Shown here: positions 36,995 to 46,225 of the stretch, piece after piece
Layout of the letters: the number at the start of each line of letters is the position of its first letter
How positions within the stretch are numbered: the stretch's first letter is position 1
Translations under genes and position numbers: made by a program
Notes under the pieces: generated by a model
Told to the model about the DNA's origin: nothing
What the model saw: the letters and a program-made list of their open reading frames with translations, nothing else
Databases searched by the model: none
Source of the DNA: Caldifarciminota bacterium
GTDB taxonomy: Bacteria > Hydrothermota > Tepidihabitantia > Tepidihabitantales > Tepidihabitantaceae
DNA: 64,000 bases
Assembly (NCBI GenBank): GCA_026418295.1
Contig: JAOABP010000001.1
Span: 62,001 to 126,000, forward strand
Direction: 5' to 3'

Positions 36995-38329
36995 GCAAAC
37001 CTTAAAAGAAAACATCAGGCTTTCAACACCCATTTTCTCCGGGTAGAAGATTTTAATTATCGTAACGATGCCATTCTTGACCAGATTGCCGCACGCACCA
37101 AAGAGTTCGCCACCAAAGGGGTCTTAAAAGGCTACGGTTCAGACCTTGCCCCTTCCATCGAAGACAATCAAATCAAAATTTCCTCTGGTCTTGCCTATAT
37201 TAATGGCAACCGGGTTGAAATCACCACCGCTCAATTCCTTCCCATCACTTCTGGTCATTACATCGTCTATCTTGCCCATCAGGAAACCCCTGACACCGAC
37301 CCTGATGCCCAGCGCCAGGATGACGATGGGCAATGGCATACCGTCTGGTTCCGGGATGGCTTCATTCTTGGCACAATTGATTATGACCTCTGGACCAACC
37401 CCCCTGATAAACTTGCCCTCTGCTTAATTTACAATATAGGTGGACAACTTATCCTTACCGATTATCGCACCTATATCAAATTATCCATCCTTCTTCCTGA
37501 CAATTCTGTAGATACCGCCCAGCTCAAAGACCTTGCCGTTACCAACCCGAAACTTGCTCTCGGTGCGGTTGGCTCTTCCAATATTCAAAATAATGCGATT
37601 ACAACCGAAAAAATCGCCAATGAAGCGGTTACCAGCGGTCGTATCGCTCCGGGTGCGGTCACCGGCGCCAAAATCGCCACCTGGGCTGTTACTCAGGAAA
37701 AGATTATGAATGGTGCGGTTGATGATTCCAAACTTGCTAACAATGCGGTCACAACCGAAAAACTCGCCGATGGAGCGGTCATCGAACAAAAACTCGCCGA
37801 TGGAGCGGTCATCGAACAAAAACTCGCTGATGGAGCGGTCACCGAACAAAAACTCGCTGATGGAGCGGTCACCCCTACCAAAGCCGGTTCCGAAACCGTT
37901 GTTTCTGTCATTTATTCCACCTCTGGCATATATCCTAAAGCCGGCTCACCTGAGACTGGCGCCCGAATTGGTGATTTAATTACAGTTGCCGCCCCGTCTT
38001 ATGTCCTCGGTGCCCTATTCGAGCGTTCGCAATCCATCCGCAAAATCCGCATCCGCTTTGCCGCCCGGCGAACCTTCTCGGGACCCCCAACCCCAGTATA
38101 TTTAAGAGCCCAGAAACGCTCTGGTACCTCTCCAACCCTTGAAGCCGGTCCGGTTCTAATAGAATATTATAACCCCGTCCCCAGTGATTTGATGCGCCAA
38201 TGGCTCGAATATACCATTGAACTTGACCTCACCCAATCCCCAGATTATGGACGCTGGGCGGTCTGGCTTTATCAGTATGAGGATTTTGAAACTGAATATG
38301 GTGAAATTGAAATCGTCGCCCTCTCCTGA
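36992..38329 (+). CDS. Tail fibre protein with AV/KLADGAV-type repeats
   Basis: [71 protein letters not shown]... Confidence 0.8.
   Translation: MANLKRKHQAFNTHFLRVEDFNYRNDAILDQIAARTKEFATKGVLKGYGSDLAPSIEDNQIKISSGLAYINGNRVEITTAQFLPITSGHYIVYLAHQETPDTDPDAQRQDDDGQWHTVWFRDGFILGTIDYDLWTNPPDKLALCLIYNIGGQLILTDYRTYIKLSILLPDNSVDTAQLKDLAVTNPKLALGAVGSSNIQNNAITTEKIANEAVTSGRIAPGAVTGAKIATWAVTQEKIMNGAVDDSKLANNAVTTEKLADGAVIEQKLADGAVIEQKLADGAVTEQKLADGAVTPTKAGSETVVSVIYSTSGIYPKAGSPETGARIGDLITVAAPSYVLGALFERSQSIRKIRIRFAARRTFSGPPTPVYLRAQKRSGTSPTLEAGPVLIEYYNPVPSDLMRQWLEYTIELDLTQSPDYGRWAVWLYQYEDFETEYGEIEIVALS
37759..37873 (+). repeat. Tandem 30-bp repeat inside tail fibre gene
   Basis: TGGAGCGGTCATCGAACAAAAACTCGCCGA unit at 37771, 37801, 37831, plus partial at 37861. 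Confidence 0.9.
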
Positions 38330-38365
38330 TATGAACCATAAACCCCGGACTATGAACTTTGAACC

Positions 38366-38695
38366 ATGAAAGCCTTTGAAGCCGCGCAAATTATGCTTCT
38401 CCAGCGCGCCCTTCCCGAGCGTGACCAGGTCCAGCATCTCTGGCGACTTTACCACGACCATGCCCTGACCATCGTCCAGATTCGGTTTCACCAGCAGAGC
38501 TCCACATTACGAATACCGGCAACCGCCGTCCCCGCTCTAAAACGCGAATTAGATGACTGGCTTAATTCGGTTTGTGTTCAGGCTAACATCACCTTTCTTT
38601 CACCACAGACAAAAGATGTCTTTTTCCGTAACCTTTTCCCGGATTACACCCCACCCGACCCCAGCCCTTTTCTTTCCCATCAACGCCGCTGGTAA
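38366..38695 (+). CDS. Hypothetical phage protein (last gene)
   Basis: 109 aa, downstream of tail fibre. Confidence 0.5.
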   Translation: MKAFEAAQIMLLQRALPERDQVQHLWRLYHDHALTIVQIRFHQQSSTLRIPATAVPALKRELDDWLNSVCVQANITFLSPQTKDVFFRNLFPDYTPPDPSPFLSHQRRW

Positions 38696-38738
38696 CAAAT
38701 ACAGAAAGGAACTGGCATGAATATATTATATAAACCAG

Positions 38739-38818
38739 AGTGAAATTTACCGCAACCTTTCACAGTGAAGCCTACCGCAACTCTTCACAGTGAAGCCTGA
38801 CGCATTATTCACTTTTGC
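38739..38818 (+). repeat. Putative transposase-binding repeats, right end
   Basis: AGTGAAATTTACCGCAAC, CACAGTGAAGCCTACCGCAAC, CACAGTGAAGCCTGACGCATT. Inward-reading complements share GTGAA..TTGCGG/ATGCG with left-end repeats. Confidence 0.7.
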
Positions 38819-38860
38819 CCTATTTCGTTCCGTTACAGACCTACAAAACACGCAAAAACC

Positions 38861-38873
38861 GACCAAATGACAC
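38861..38873 (-). repeat. Subterminal 13-bp inverted repeat, right copy
   Basis: GACCAAATGACAC; ends 34 nt before right terminus 38907. Confidence 0.93.
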
Positions 38874-38907
38874 GCCCTGCCCCCCCCTTCCCGTTTCCCC
38901 CGCAACA

Positions 38908-38913
38908 GAACAC
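38908..38913. repeat. Target-site duplication, right copy (GAACAC)
   Basis: CGCAACA|GAACACTGGCTC. Confidence 0.9.
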
Positions 38914-39564
38914 TGGCTCAGGGATGATTTGACACTGCAGGTTGAGGCGTATTACAAGGATTACCGGCATCTGCTGGAGGCACGCTACGGTGAGGTGTTC
39001 ACCCCGCCGGACTCACTGCTTGATGCCCGTGGTTATTCACTCGGTGCAGAACTGCTGGTCAGAAAAACCGCGGGCCGGGTCAATGGCTGGCTCGCCTATT
39101 CCTGGATGTGGACCAGGAGGGAGGCGGGCGGTGAGACCTATTATCCTCATTATGACCGCCGGCACAGTCTGAACCTGGTGCTTAACTTTCCGGCAGTGCT
39201 TTTGGGGTATGATCTCAGCCTGCGCTGGACACTGGGTACCGGCCTGCCCTATGCCGGGATTGCCGGTTTTTATTACCGGACGATTGAGCGGCCCGGGGGT
39301 CCGGCAGAAAGACAGCTGGAGCTGATTTACAGTGACCGGGATGCCTTCCGGTATCCGGCATATCACCGGCTGGATCTCAGCCTGAGCCGGACCGGCAGGC
39401 TGGGCAGGTTTGAGGCTTCGGTATTTCTGGATATCATCAATCTTTACAATGCCCGGAATGTTCTGCTATATTACTGGGACACCGCTGCGGATGGCAGACC
39501 GGTGCGCCATCAGGTCAGTATGCTGCCAACTCTGCCGACACTGGGCATCAGGATGAAATTCTGA
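38914..39564 (+). pseudogene. TonB-dependent receptor, 3' part
   Basis: WLRDDLTLQVEAYYKDYRHLLEARYGE...VFLDIINLYNARNVLLYYWD...LPTLGIRMKF*, outer-membrane barrel with terminal Phe. Confidence 0.93.
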
Positions 39565-40361
39565 TGAGCCGGACCATAACTGCTCTCCTGGCCGGTCTGA
39601 TTGCCGGGTTTGTTTCCTGTGAGCTGACACCGGAGCAGCAGTTTACACCGCAACTGGTTGTGCATGCCCGGCTCCAGAGCGGTAATGGTGTTGTCCGGGT
39701 CCATGTCAACCGCTCCTACCGGCTGGAGGAGAGTTACAACCCGGAGTTTACCGGTGCCGAGGTGCGGATATTCAGTCGTGAGGATACGATGGATTTTGAA
39801 TATGTTGCCGGAGACTCCTATCAGACGCGGGGTCCGGTGCCGGTAGCCGAGCAGGATACCTGGTTCCTTGAGGTGGCAAAACCCGGGTTTGACACGGTGC
39901 GCGGCAGGACGATAGTGCCGGCCGGGTTTGAAATTGTCTTTCCCCAGGCTGGTGATACGGTTACGGTCCGGGATTCAATGGTCTGGAGCCGGAGCCGGGG
40001 CAGTAAGGGGTATTATCTCTCCTTCCGGCAGATTGCGGAGCAGGATACATTTTATATTGATGCCCTGATTCCCAATGACTCCTTTGATGTCAGTTATGAT
40101 TCACTTTTTGTTCGAATTCCGGATATGCTGTTTCTGATGCTGGTTGCACCGCCCCCCGATTCCCCGCCGGCACTGTGCACCCTGCGGGTATGGGCGCTGG
40201 ACACCGGTTACTACGACTGGGTGTCCGGGGCAGCCGGAATGAATCCGCTCAAACCCAGCCGGTTGAGCGGCGGTCTCGGGGTTTTCGGGTCGGCGGTTGA
40301 ACGGCTGGTACCGGTCTGGGTTCTGCCGGATACCGGTGCGCCCCTGAGGTCCGGGCGCTGA
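39564..40361 (+). CDS. DUF4249-like lipoprotein
   Basis: Signal/lipobox GLIAGFVSCELTPEQQFTPQLVVHARLQ..; overlaps receptor stop, typical TonB receptor partner. Confidence 0.8.
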   Translation: MSRTITALLAGLIAGFVSCELTPEQQFTPQLVVHARLQSGNGVVRVHVNRSYRLEESYNPEFTGAEVRIFSREDTMDFEYVAGDSYQTRGPVPVAEQDTWFLEVAKPGFDTVRGRTIVPAGFEIVFPQAGDTVTVRDSMVWSRSRGSKGYYLSFRQIAEQDTFYIDALIPNDSFDVSYDSLFVRIPDMLFLMLVAPPPDSPPALCTLRVWALDTGYYDWVSGAAGMNPLKPSRLSGGLGVFGSAVERLVPVWVLPDTGAPLRSGR

Positions 40362-40417
40362 AAAATTCCGGTTTTTCCTCTTGACTTTGCTTAAATCTGC
40401 AGTTATGATAACCTGCT

Positions 40418-41452
40418 ATGCCAAAAACATATAGTGAGATTGAAAACTGGATTCTTGCCGAAGTGAATCCGGTTCTTTCCAACAGTGTTGACCAGACCTA
40501 TGAACGGCTGGTGCGGATCCGGGCACGGATGCCGGCAATTGATGTGCCTCAGGATTTGAACCGGGAGGAGGATTTCAGTGAGGAGGCGGTCGTCCGGGAG
40601 CTGGCGCTTTATTTTCAGGGGTGTGAGCAGGTACTGGATGTCGGGTGTGGTGATGGCTGGCCTCTGCTGCGGCTGGCAAACCACCTGCCCCAGGTCACCG
40701 GTATAGATGCTTCCACGCGCCGGATCGCAGTCGCCACCGAAAATGCCCGGCGCCTGGGACTGAAGAATGTCACCCTGAAGCAGATGTCCGCTACCGAGCT
40801 TGCATTCGGTGACAATACCTTTGACGGTGTGGTTGCGGTAAATGTCGTGGAGCAGACACCGGAACCCTATCAGGTGCTCCGTGAGATTTACCGGGTGCTC
40901 AAGCCCGGCGGCAGACTCAAGATTTACTTCGAGGCGGGTAACGATACAGAGAAAGGCACAACGGAACGGGTTTTCCTTACCGAAACCGATATCTCGCTCG
41001 GGTATCATTATGTCCTGCGACATCACCGCCCTCCCTGGGAGCGGAACTATCTGATTGAGTTTACCCCGACCCCGGAAATGAAGGAGGAGTTCCGGCGTCT
41101 GCAGGAGCTGATTGACCGGCTCGGTCCGGTGCCGGCGCAGGTGCCCGAGCTCGGCCTGGAATTTCTGACGCGCAACCGGAGCGGAATCAAGGGCGGGACC
41201 TGGTATGAGATTGAACACTTTACGAGCGAGACGATGCGGGACACAGTAGAGGAGCTCGGCTTTACCGATGTCCGGATTGTCTATTCTGCCGGCACACTTG
41301 CCCGGCGCTTCCAGCCGCAGATTGCCGGACAGGGGCTCTCGCCGGTCCAGCTGCAGGCGGTCTGTCAGGGGCTGGCGGTAGTGAGCGCCGAAATTAACGC
41401 CCCGTCCGCCTCTGGTGAACCGGTGGTGGCGGTAAAACCCGAAAGGGGGTAA
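40418..41452 (+). CDS. SAM-dependent class I methyltransferase
   Basis: VLDVGCGDGWPLLRLANHLPQVTGIDAS; FDGVVAVNVVEQTPEPYQVLREIYRVLKPGGRLKIYF. Confidence 0.93.
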   Translation: MPKTYSEIENWILAEVNPVLSNSVDQTYERLVRIRARMPAIDVPQDLNREEDFSEEAVVRELALYFQGCEQVLDVGCGDGWPLLRLANHLPQVTGIDASTRRIAVATENARRLGLKNVTLKQMSATELAFGDNTFDGVVAVNVVEQTPEPYQVLREIYRVLKPGGRLKIYFEAGNDTEKGTTERVFLTETDISLGYHYVLRHHRPPWERNYLIEFTPTPEMKEEFRRLQELIDRLGPVPAQVPELGLEFLTRNRSGIKGGTWYEIEHFTSETMRDTVEELGFTDVRIVYSAGTLARRFQPQIAGQGLSPVQLQAVCQGLAVVSAEINAPSASGEPVVAVKPERG

Positions 41453-41455
41453 GTA

Positions 41456-42742
41456 ATGAGAATCAGGGCAGCGGTCTGGTGCCGGTATGCGGCAGCCGGG
41501 TTGGGTCTGATCAGCCTGGCATTTTCGGCTTGCAAAACAGCACCGCCCGGCAAGCCGTTGGGTGCGACCTATGCGGAGCTGGGCAAGGCTGAGATCTGGA
41601 AAATACCGGCAAGGAGTGAAGCACAGACGGTCGGTCTGAAGGTTGGGGATGTGATCATTGGTTACAACGATGAGCCGGTCCGGGATGTCAATGAGTATTT
41701 TCATCTGGAAAGGGAGGCGGTGACCGCGGGTTCTGGTGAAAAGGTCCGGCTGACCGTGCTCCGGGATGACCAGGAGCTCAGCTTTGAAGTCCGGCGGATA
41801 CCGCTCGGTTTTCTCCCGAAGTCAAGAATGTATGGTGCCAGTCTGGCAAAGGCGCTGGATGATGTTATTCAGCATTACGGGCAGCCCGGGATGTATGACT
41901 GGCTGGCAGCGCTGACCGGGGAGTCGTTTGCCGTGATGCTGGAGGAGAATAACCCTTATTCCTGGGGAACGGACGGTCTGGCAGAAAATTATATTAGCAC
42001 CGTTGAGCAGTTTACCGGTCTTTCACTCCGGCTCCGTTACAGCCGGGAAAGTGAGGAGGTAGATTCTGCTGCTCCGGATCCGGGTTTACAGGTGATCCGG
42101 AAACTGCTGGCTCAGAACCGGGATCTGGTTGTCCTGGGGAAATGGGGGGATCAGCCGGCACTCCTCTGGGGCATTCCGGTCCGGATCAATCCCGCCGACT
42201 CAACAGTTCTGGGCTGGACTCTGGACTATGGCACCGAGCAGACACTGACTGGAGAAGTTGTCTCGGTTTATGAGGTCGGTTTCCGGGGTCCGGTAACGCC
42301 GGAGCCGGCAGATATGCTCTCCAGTGTGCTTGAGCAGGCGCTGGAGCTGGGACTGCGCTCCAGTGACCGCGGGTGGCATTCCGGACTGGAGGCATATGAT
42401 ATTGTCCTGAAACAGCTGGAACAGTTTCCGGTTGTGCCGGAGGGAATTGATGCCGGTAATGAATGCTTTTACCGTCTGGTCTGGCGTCTGATGGCGAAAA
42501 AGGAGAGCGCCAACCGTTTTCTCAACGAGATGAAGCAGGTTCTGCCCGAACAGGCGGATCTGATTGAGGAGGTTCTGGGAAGAAACCGGGCGATCATCGG
42601 GAAACTGGAAGGGGTGATGGCAGCAAACCTCCGGCTGGATTCGCCGGCAAATCAGCAGAAGGCGGCCCGGGTTATTGCAGAAATTCAGGAGATTGAAAAC
42701 GACCTGCTCGGGCTTTATGAGGAGCTGATTGGCGACTTGTAA
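41456..42742 (+). CDS. PDZ-domain lipoprotein
   Basis: Lipobox SLAFSACK; PDZ AQTVGLKVGDVIIGYNDEPVRDVNEYFHLEREAV. Confidence 0.8.
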   Translation: MRIRAAVWCRYAAAGLGLISLAFSACKTAPPGKPLGATYAELGKAEIWKIPARSEAQTVGLKVGDVIIGYNDEPVRDVNEYFHLEREAVTAGSGEKVRLTVLRDDQELSFEVRRIPLGFLPKSRMYGASLAKALDDVIQHYGQPGMYDWLAALTGESFAVMLEENNPYSWGTDGLAENYISTVEQFTGLSLRLRYSRESEEVDSAAPDPGLQVIRKLLAQNRDLVVLGKWGDQPALLWGIPVRINPADSTVLGWTLDYGTEQTLTGEVVSVYEVGFRGPVTPEPADMLSSVLEQALELGLRSSDRGWHSGLEAYDIVLKQLEQFPVVPEGIDAGNECFYRLVWRLMAKKESANRFLNEMKQVLPEQADLIEEVLGRNRAIIGKLEGVMAANLRLDSPANQQKAARVIAEIQEIENDLLGLYEELIGDL

Positions 42743-44695
42743 TCAGGGTCCCTCATCATAGATATCGTCGTAGCCCTCTGCCCAGTCGTGAAGCCAGTTC
42801 TGCTGGCGCAGCAGTTCCGGGTCAAGGGGGCTGTTGAACAGTGCGATACAGTATTTTCCGGACCAGGCGATCTCGTTATTTCTGATCGTCGGGCTTGAGG
42901 TGCGCACCACCACTTCGGCAGTTGCACCACCGCCCCCACCAAAAAACAGCTGACAGTGGTCAATGACAGTCCCGGAACCGGTATAGGGTGCAAACTCCAG
43001 CGCCCGCCAGGAGCCGGGTGTTGTCGTATCACCGGTAAACCGGATTGAATCCGGCACCCCGATTGCAATCAGCTTGCCCGGACCCAGTTCGCCAATCCGC
43101 AGTCCGCAGTTGCGGGTGAACTGCAGTTCGACGCCGGGGTTGAGAAACAGCGCCGGTGCGAACGGAGAACCGACATCAACACTGCCGGTCAGACGGTATG
43201 GTGCCTGGTGATTCTGCCAGACCGCATCCTGAGTAATGACACCTCCGACAACCTCAATATAATTTCTGCCATTCCCGTTCAGCCGGTTGCCCACACCCAT
43301 GGTGCTGACAAACTGGGCTTCAATATGGACCGGGAATGAGGCACAGCTGCTGATGGTATTGTTCTCAAACTGCTCAAATCCGGTGCCGATGCAGTAGATT
43401 CCGGCGCTGGCGCTGGCAACCAGTTCGGTTCCTGCTATCCTGACCGGGGCATAACAGATTATTGCCGCAACGCCATTTCCACCCGCATTTTCAATCCGGC
43501 AGTCCTTGAACCGGCACTGCCCGGCTATGCTCCAGTTCCAGAACTCAATTCCTCCCCAGAAATTGCGGTCAATTCCGGCAAAGACGATTTCACCGCTGCT
43601 GCCGTCTGCCACCAGACCGCCGGGTCTGCCCACTCCGATCCGGAGCCGGGCAGAATCGGCAAAAAGCAGAGAGCAGCCCGGGCTGATGAAAACCACCGGT
43701 GCCGAGTCGCCGGCGACGGTGATGGTGCCGGTGACGAGATACGGGACATCCGGATTGGGCAGGTTAATGGTGCGCTCGATTGCGCCCGGTGTGATGGTTA
43801 TCCGGTCCAGCCGGTTACCGGTAAGACGGTTGCCGGCACCGAGCGTGCCTGCTGCCTGCGGGCTGAGCACCAGCGGTGCACCATCACAGCCGGTCACCGT
43901 ATTATTCCGGAAGCTGCTGAATCCGGGTCCGGAGACGACAAGCCCGTTGCCGGCACTGCGACGGAAGATACTGTTTTCAATGCTGATCCGGCTGCTGTTG
44001 ACTGCCAGTAATGCGCCATTACTGCCGCCAAACTCAAATATGCAGTTGTTCAGAATGCAGCTGCCCGCTTCGGCATGAGGGTTGAATTCAATCCGGTTCC
44101 AGCAGTTCAGACTGTCGCTGGCGGTGAACCGGACCGGCCGGGAAAGGGTGCCTTCTGCCCGCAATCCCGCCGGAGCGAAAGAGCCGACCGTAATCGTGGC
44201 ACCAGGACTGAGCCGGATTTCGGCACCGGCCTCAATCGTGAGCTGTGCCTCAACCCGCAAGGTTCCCAGCACATAATGGGGACTGGCATCAGCCCGCCAC
44301 AGCTCATCACTGGTAATCGTTCCGGAATGATAGCTGCCGGGCAGGGGAAAGCTGAGGAACTCGACCGGCGGGGAGCTGTCGCAGTTACCGGCACGGTCGT
44401 AGGCGATTGCCAGCAGCGTGTGCACCGTTCCTGCCGGATAACTGCCACCGTCAAACACAAATTCAAACAGGGTGTCTCTGCCCAGGGAATCGGCAGCGAT
44501 CAGCGAGTCGTCAACTGTCAGCTGTACCAGCCGGACCTGCTGGTCATCGTTTGCCACGACCAGAATGGTATCAGCACCGGCGAGTGTGTCGCCTTCCTGC
44601 GGAAAGACAATCCGGATACGGGGCGGGGTTATGTCCGGTTGCGGGCAGCCGGCAAGCAGCAGTCCGGCAGCAAGAAGCCAGACCCGCCTTACCAT
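42743..44695 (-). CDS. Right-handed parallel beta-helix lipoprotein
   Basis: Lipobox LLAGCPQ; repeated ...LIAIGVPDSIRFTG../..NNCIFEFGGSNGALLAVNSSRISIENS.. beta-helix motifs. Confidence 0.82.
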   Translation of the reverse strand: MVRRVWLLAAGLLLAGCPQPDITPPRIRIVFPQEGDTLAGADTILVVANDDQQVRLVQLTVDDSLIAADSLGRDTLFEFVFDGGSYPAGTVHTLLAIAYDRAGNCDSSPPVEFLSFPLPGSYHSGTITSDELWRADASPHYVLGTLRVEAQLTIEAGAEIRLSPGATITVGSFAPAGLRAEGTLSRPVRFTASDSLNCWNRIEFNPHAEAGSCILNNCIFEFGGSNGALLAVNSSRISIENSIFRRSAGNGLVVSGPGFSSFRNNTVTGCDGAPLVLSPQAAGTLGAGNRLTGNRLDRITITPGAIERTINLPNPDVPYLVTGTITVAGDSAPVVFISPGCSLLFADSARLRIGVGRPGGLVADGSSGEIVFAGIDRNFWGGIEFWNWSIAGQCRFKDCRIENAGGNGVAAIICYAPVRIAGTELVASASAGIYCIGTGFEQFENNTISSCASFPVHIEAQFVSTMGVGNRLNGNGRNYIEVVGGVITQDAVWQNHQAPYRLTGSVDVGSPFAPALFLNPGVELQFTRNCGLRIGELGPGKLIAIGVPDSIRFTGDTTTPGSWRALEFAPYTGSGTVIDHCQLFFGGGGGATAEVVVRTSSPTIRNNEIAWSGKYCIALFNSPLDPELLRQQNWLHDWAEGYDDIYDEGP

Positions 44696-45492
44696 ATCTT
44701 GCCGAAGGAATCAAAGACCCAGCTTCCCTGCTCCTGCCGGAGATAGAGCTCCAGACTGCGGTAGCGCCGGAGTGCCGATCTGCCGGCAGGGGAAACCGGA
44801 TAGAAGTCAACCACCGCCAGTGCCAGCGTGCCGAAGATCCGCAGCTGACCCAGCTGGAGGAAGTAGGGGATGGTGCGGGGCAGGCGGGTTCGGGGGTCAA
44901 GCTCGGCGCTCAGCCAGCGGACCGGACGGGAGCGGAGGAAGGAGAGTGATTCCGGAGGAAAGAGGGGCTGAAGGATGAATATCGTATCGGGCAGATTCAG
45001 GCGCTGAGCACGGATTCTTTTCAGGCTTTCGTAGCCGAGCGCATGGTCCAGTGCCGCCAGTGCCAGCTGGCGCATTGCCGGTGTGTCCCGGGAGCCGAAC
45101 TGGAAATCCGGGTTCAGGATATTGGAGATCCAGACAAGCTGCCAGCCGGAGTCGGAAAAGAGCCAGTTCTGATACAGATAGTCGTTTTCCTCCTCACCGG
45201 CAAAGCGGAGATAGGTGGATACATGGGCACCCCGGCCCCGGGTATCAACCACCTGCGGCTGGATCCGGTTGATGCGCCGGTTCTGATGCCAGACCCGGAC
45301 CGCGGAGTCAAAGCGGGCAAACGGGATCTCCCGGCGGAATGCGGGCACAAACAGCCGGTAGATGGTCCGGCTGTCGCCGTTGACCAGGGCGTTGCACACC
45401 TGCTGCACCTTGAGTTCAAGCTGATATTCCGGCTTGGGTTCGGTTGCCCAGACCGCGGTCAGGGCAAAGAGTAGAGGGTAGATTTTCAGCAA
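44689..45492 (-). CDS. Secreted protein of unknown function
   Basis: Signal peptide LKIYPLLFALTAVWA; TTG start at 45492 adjoining tRNA. Confidence 0.65.
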   Translation of the reverse strand: MLKIYPLLFALTAVWATEPKPEYQLELKVQQVCNALVNGDSRTIYRLFVPAFRREIPFARFDSAVRVWHQNRRINRIQPQVVDTRGRGAHVSTYLRFAGEEENDYLYQNWLFSDSGWQLVWISNILNPDFQFGSRDTPAMRQLALAALDHALGYESLKRIRAQRLNLPDTIFILQPLFPPESLSFLRSRPVRWLSAELDPRTRLPRTIPYFLQLGQLRIFGTLALAVVDFYPVSPAGRSALRRYRSLELYLRQEQGSWVFDSFGKIW

Positions 45493-45567
45493 CGGGCCCG
45501 ACCAGATTTGAACTGGCGATCTTCGCCGTGACAGGGCGACGTGTTAACCAGGCTACACTACGGGCCC
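45493..45567 (-). tRNA. tRNA-Asp (GTC)
   Basis: GGGCCCGTAGTGTAGCCTGGTTAACACGTCGCCCTGTCACGGCGAAGATCGCCAGTTCAAATCTGGTCGGGCCCG; all arms pair; CCA not encoded. Confidence 0.97.
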
Positions 45568-45677
45568 GATGTTTAATGATAATAAATTTACCCCTGAATG
45601 TCAAATAGGTTTAACAAGGTTTGTTTGACTGCTGCCCGGCGCACAATATAATTGACTGAAGCAAACTGGAGGCAAAT

Positions 45678-46223
45678 TTGGACCGGGAAACTGCCTGGAA
45701 CCTGATTAACAGTTCGGTGAAGAATCAGAATCTGATCAAGCATATGCTGGCAACCGAAGCCTGCCTGCGGGCGCTGGCACGGCGGCTGGGTCAGGATGAG
45801 GAAAAATGGGGGCTTGCCGGTCTGGTTCATGACCTGGATTATGAGCAGACCAAGGATGATCCGGCAAGCCATGCGATGGTCGCCGCCCAGATTCTTGCGG
45901 GTCACAATGTTGACCCGGAGGTGGTGCAGGCGGTCAAGGCACATTCGGGCAATGTTGAGCCGGTTTCACTGCTGGACAAGGCGATCGTAGCCACCGATCC
46001 GGTAACCGGTCTGATTGTTGCGGCGGCGCTGATGCACCCGACGAAGAAACTGGCAAATGTGGACACCGATTTTGTCCTGCGCCGGTTCAAGGACCGGCGG
46101 TTTGCTGCGGGTGCGAACCGGGAGCAGATTCAGCGCTGCTCCGAACTGGGGCTGTCGCTTGAGGAGTTTGTCACCATCTGTCTCGGGGCGATGCAGTGCA
46201 TCGCGGGTCAGCTCGGGCTGTAA
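45678..46223 (+). CDS. HD/HDIG-domain metal-dependent phosphohydrolase
   Basis: [30 protein letters not shown]...AVKAHSG; TTG start. Confidence 0.88.
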   Translation: MDRETAWNLINSSVKNQNLIKHMLATEACLRALARRLGQDEEKWGLAGLVHDLDYEQTKDDPASHAMVAAQILAGHNVDPEVVQAVKAHSGNVEPVSLLDKAIVATDPVTGLIVAAALMHPTKKLANVDTDFVLRRFKDRRFAAGANREQIQRCSELGLSLEEFVTICLGAMQCIAGQLGL

Positions 46224-46225
46224 TT

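Larger units (their letters stand above)
8025..38907. mobile_element. Mu-like transposable prophage (contractile tail), complete
   Basis: 5'-TGTTACCGC...CGCAACA-3' ends; 6-bp duplication; terminal inverted repeats; full early/head/tail gene complement. Confidence 0.95.

Noticed and set aside
37759-37873. 30-bp tandem repeats considered as a CRISPR array
   Set aside because: Repeats are contiguous without spacers and encode fibre heptad-like repeats; no cas genes nearby.
40403-41704. 433-aa minus-strand ORF opposite the methyltransferase
   Set aside because: Low-complexity, Arg/His/Pro-rich shadow ORF fully antisense to a clear SAM methyltransferase.
45493-45567. tRNA-Asp as integration site for a genomic island
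   Set aside because: No integrase or repeated tRNA 3' end seen nearby; the prophage uses transposition and is inserted in the receptor gene instead.
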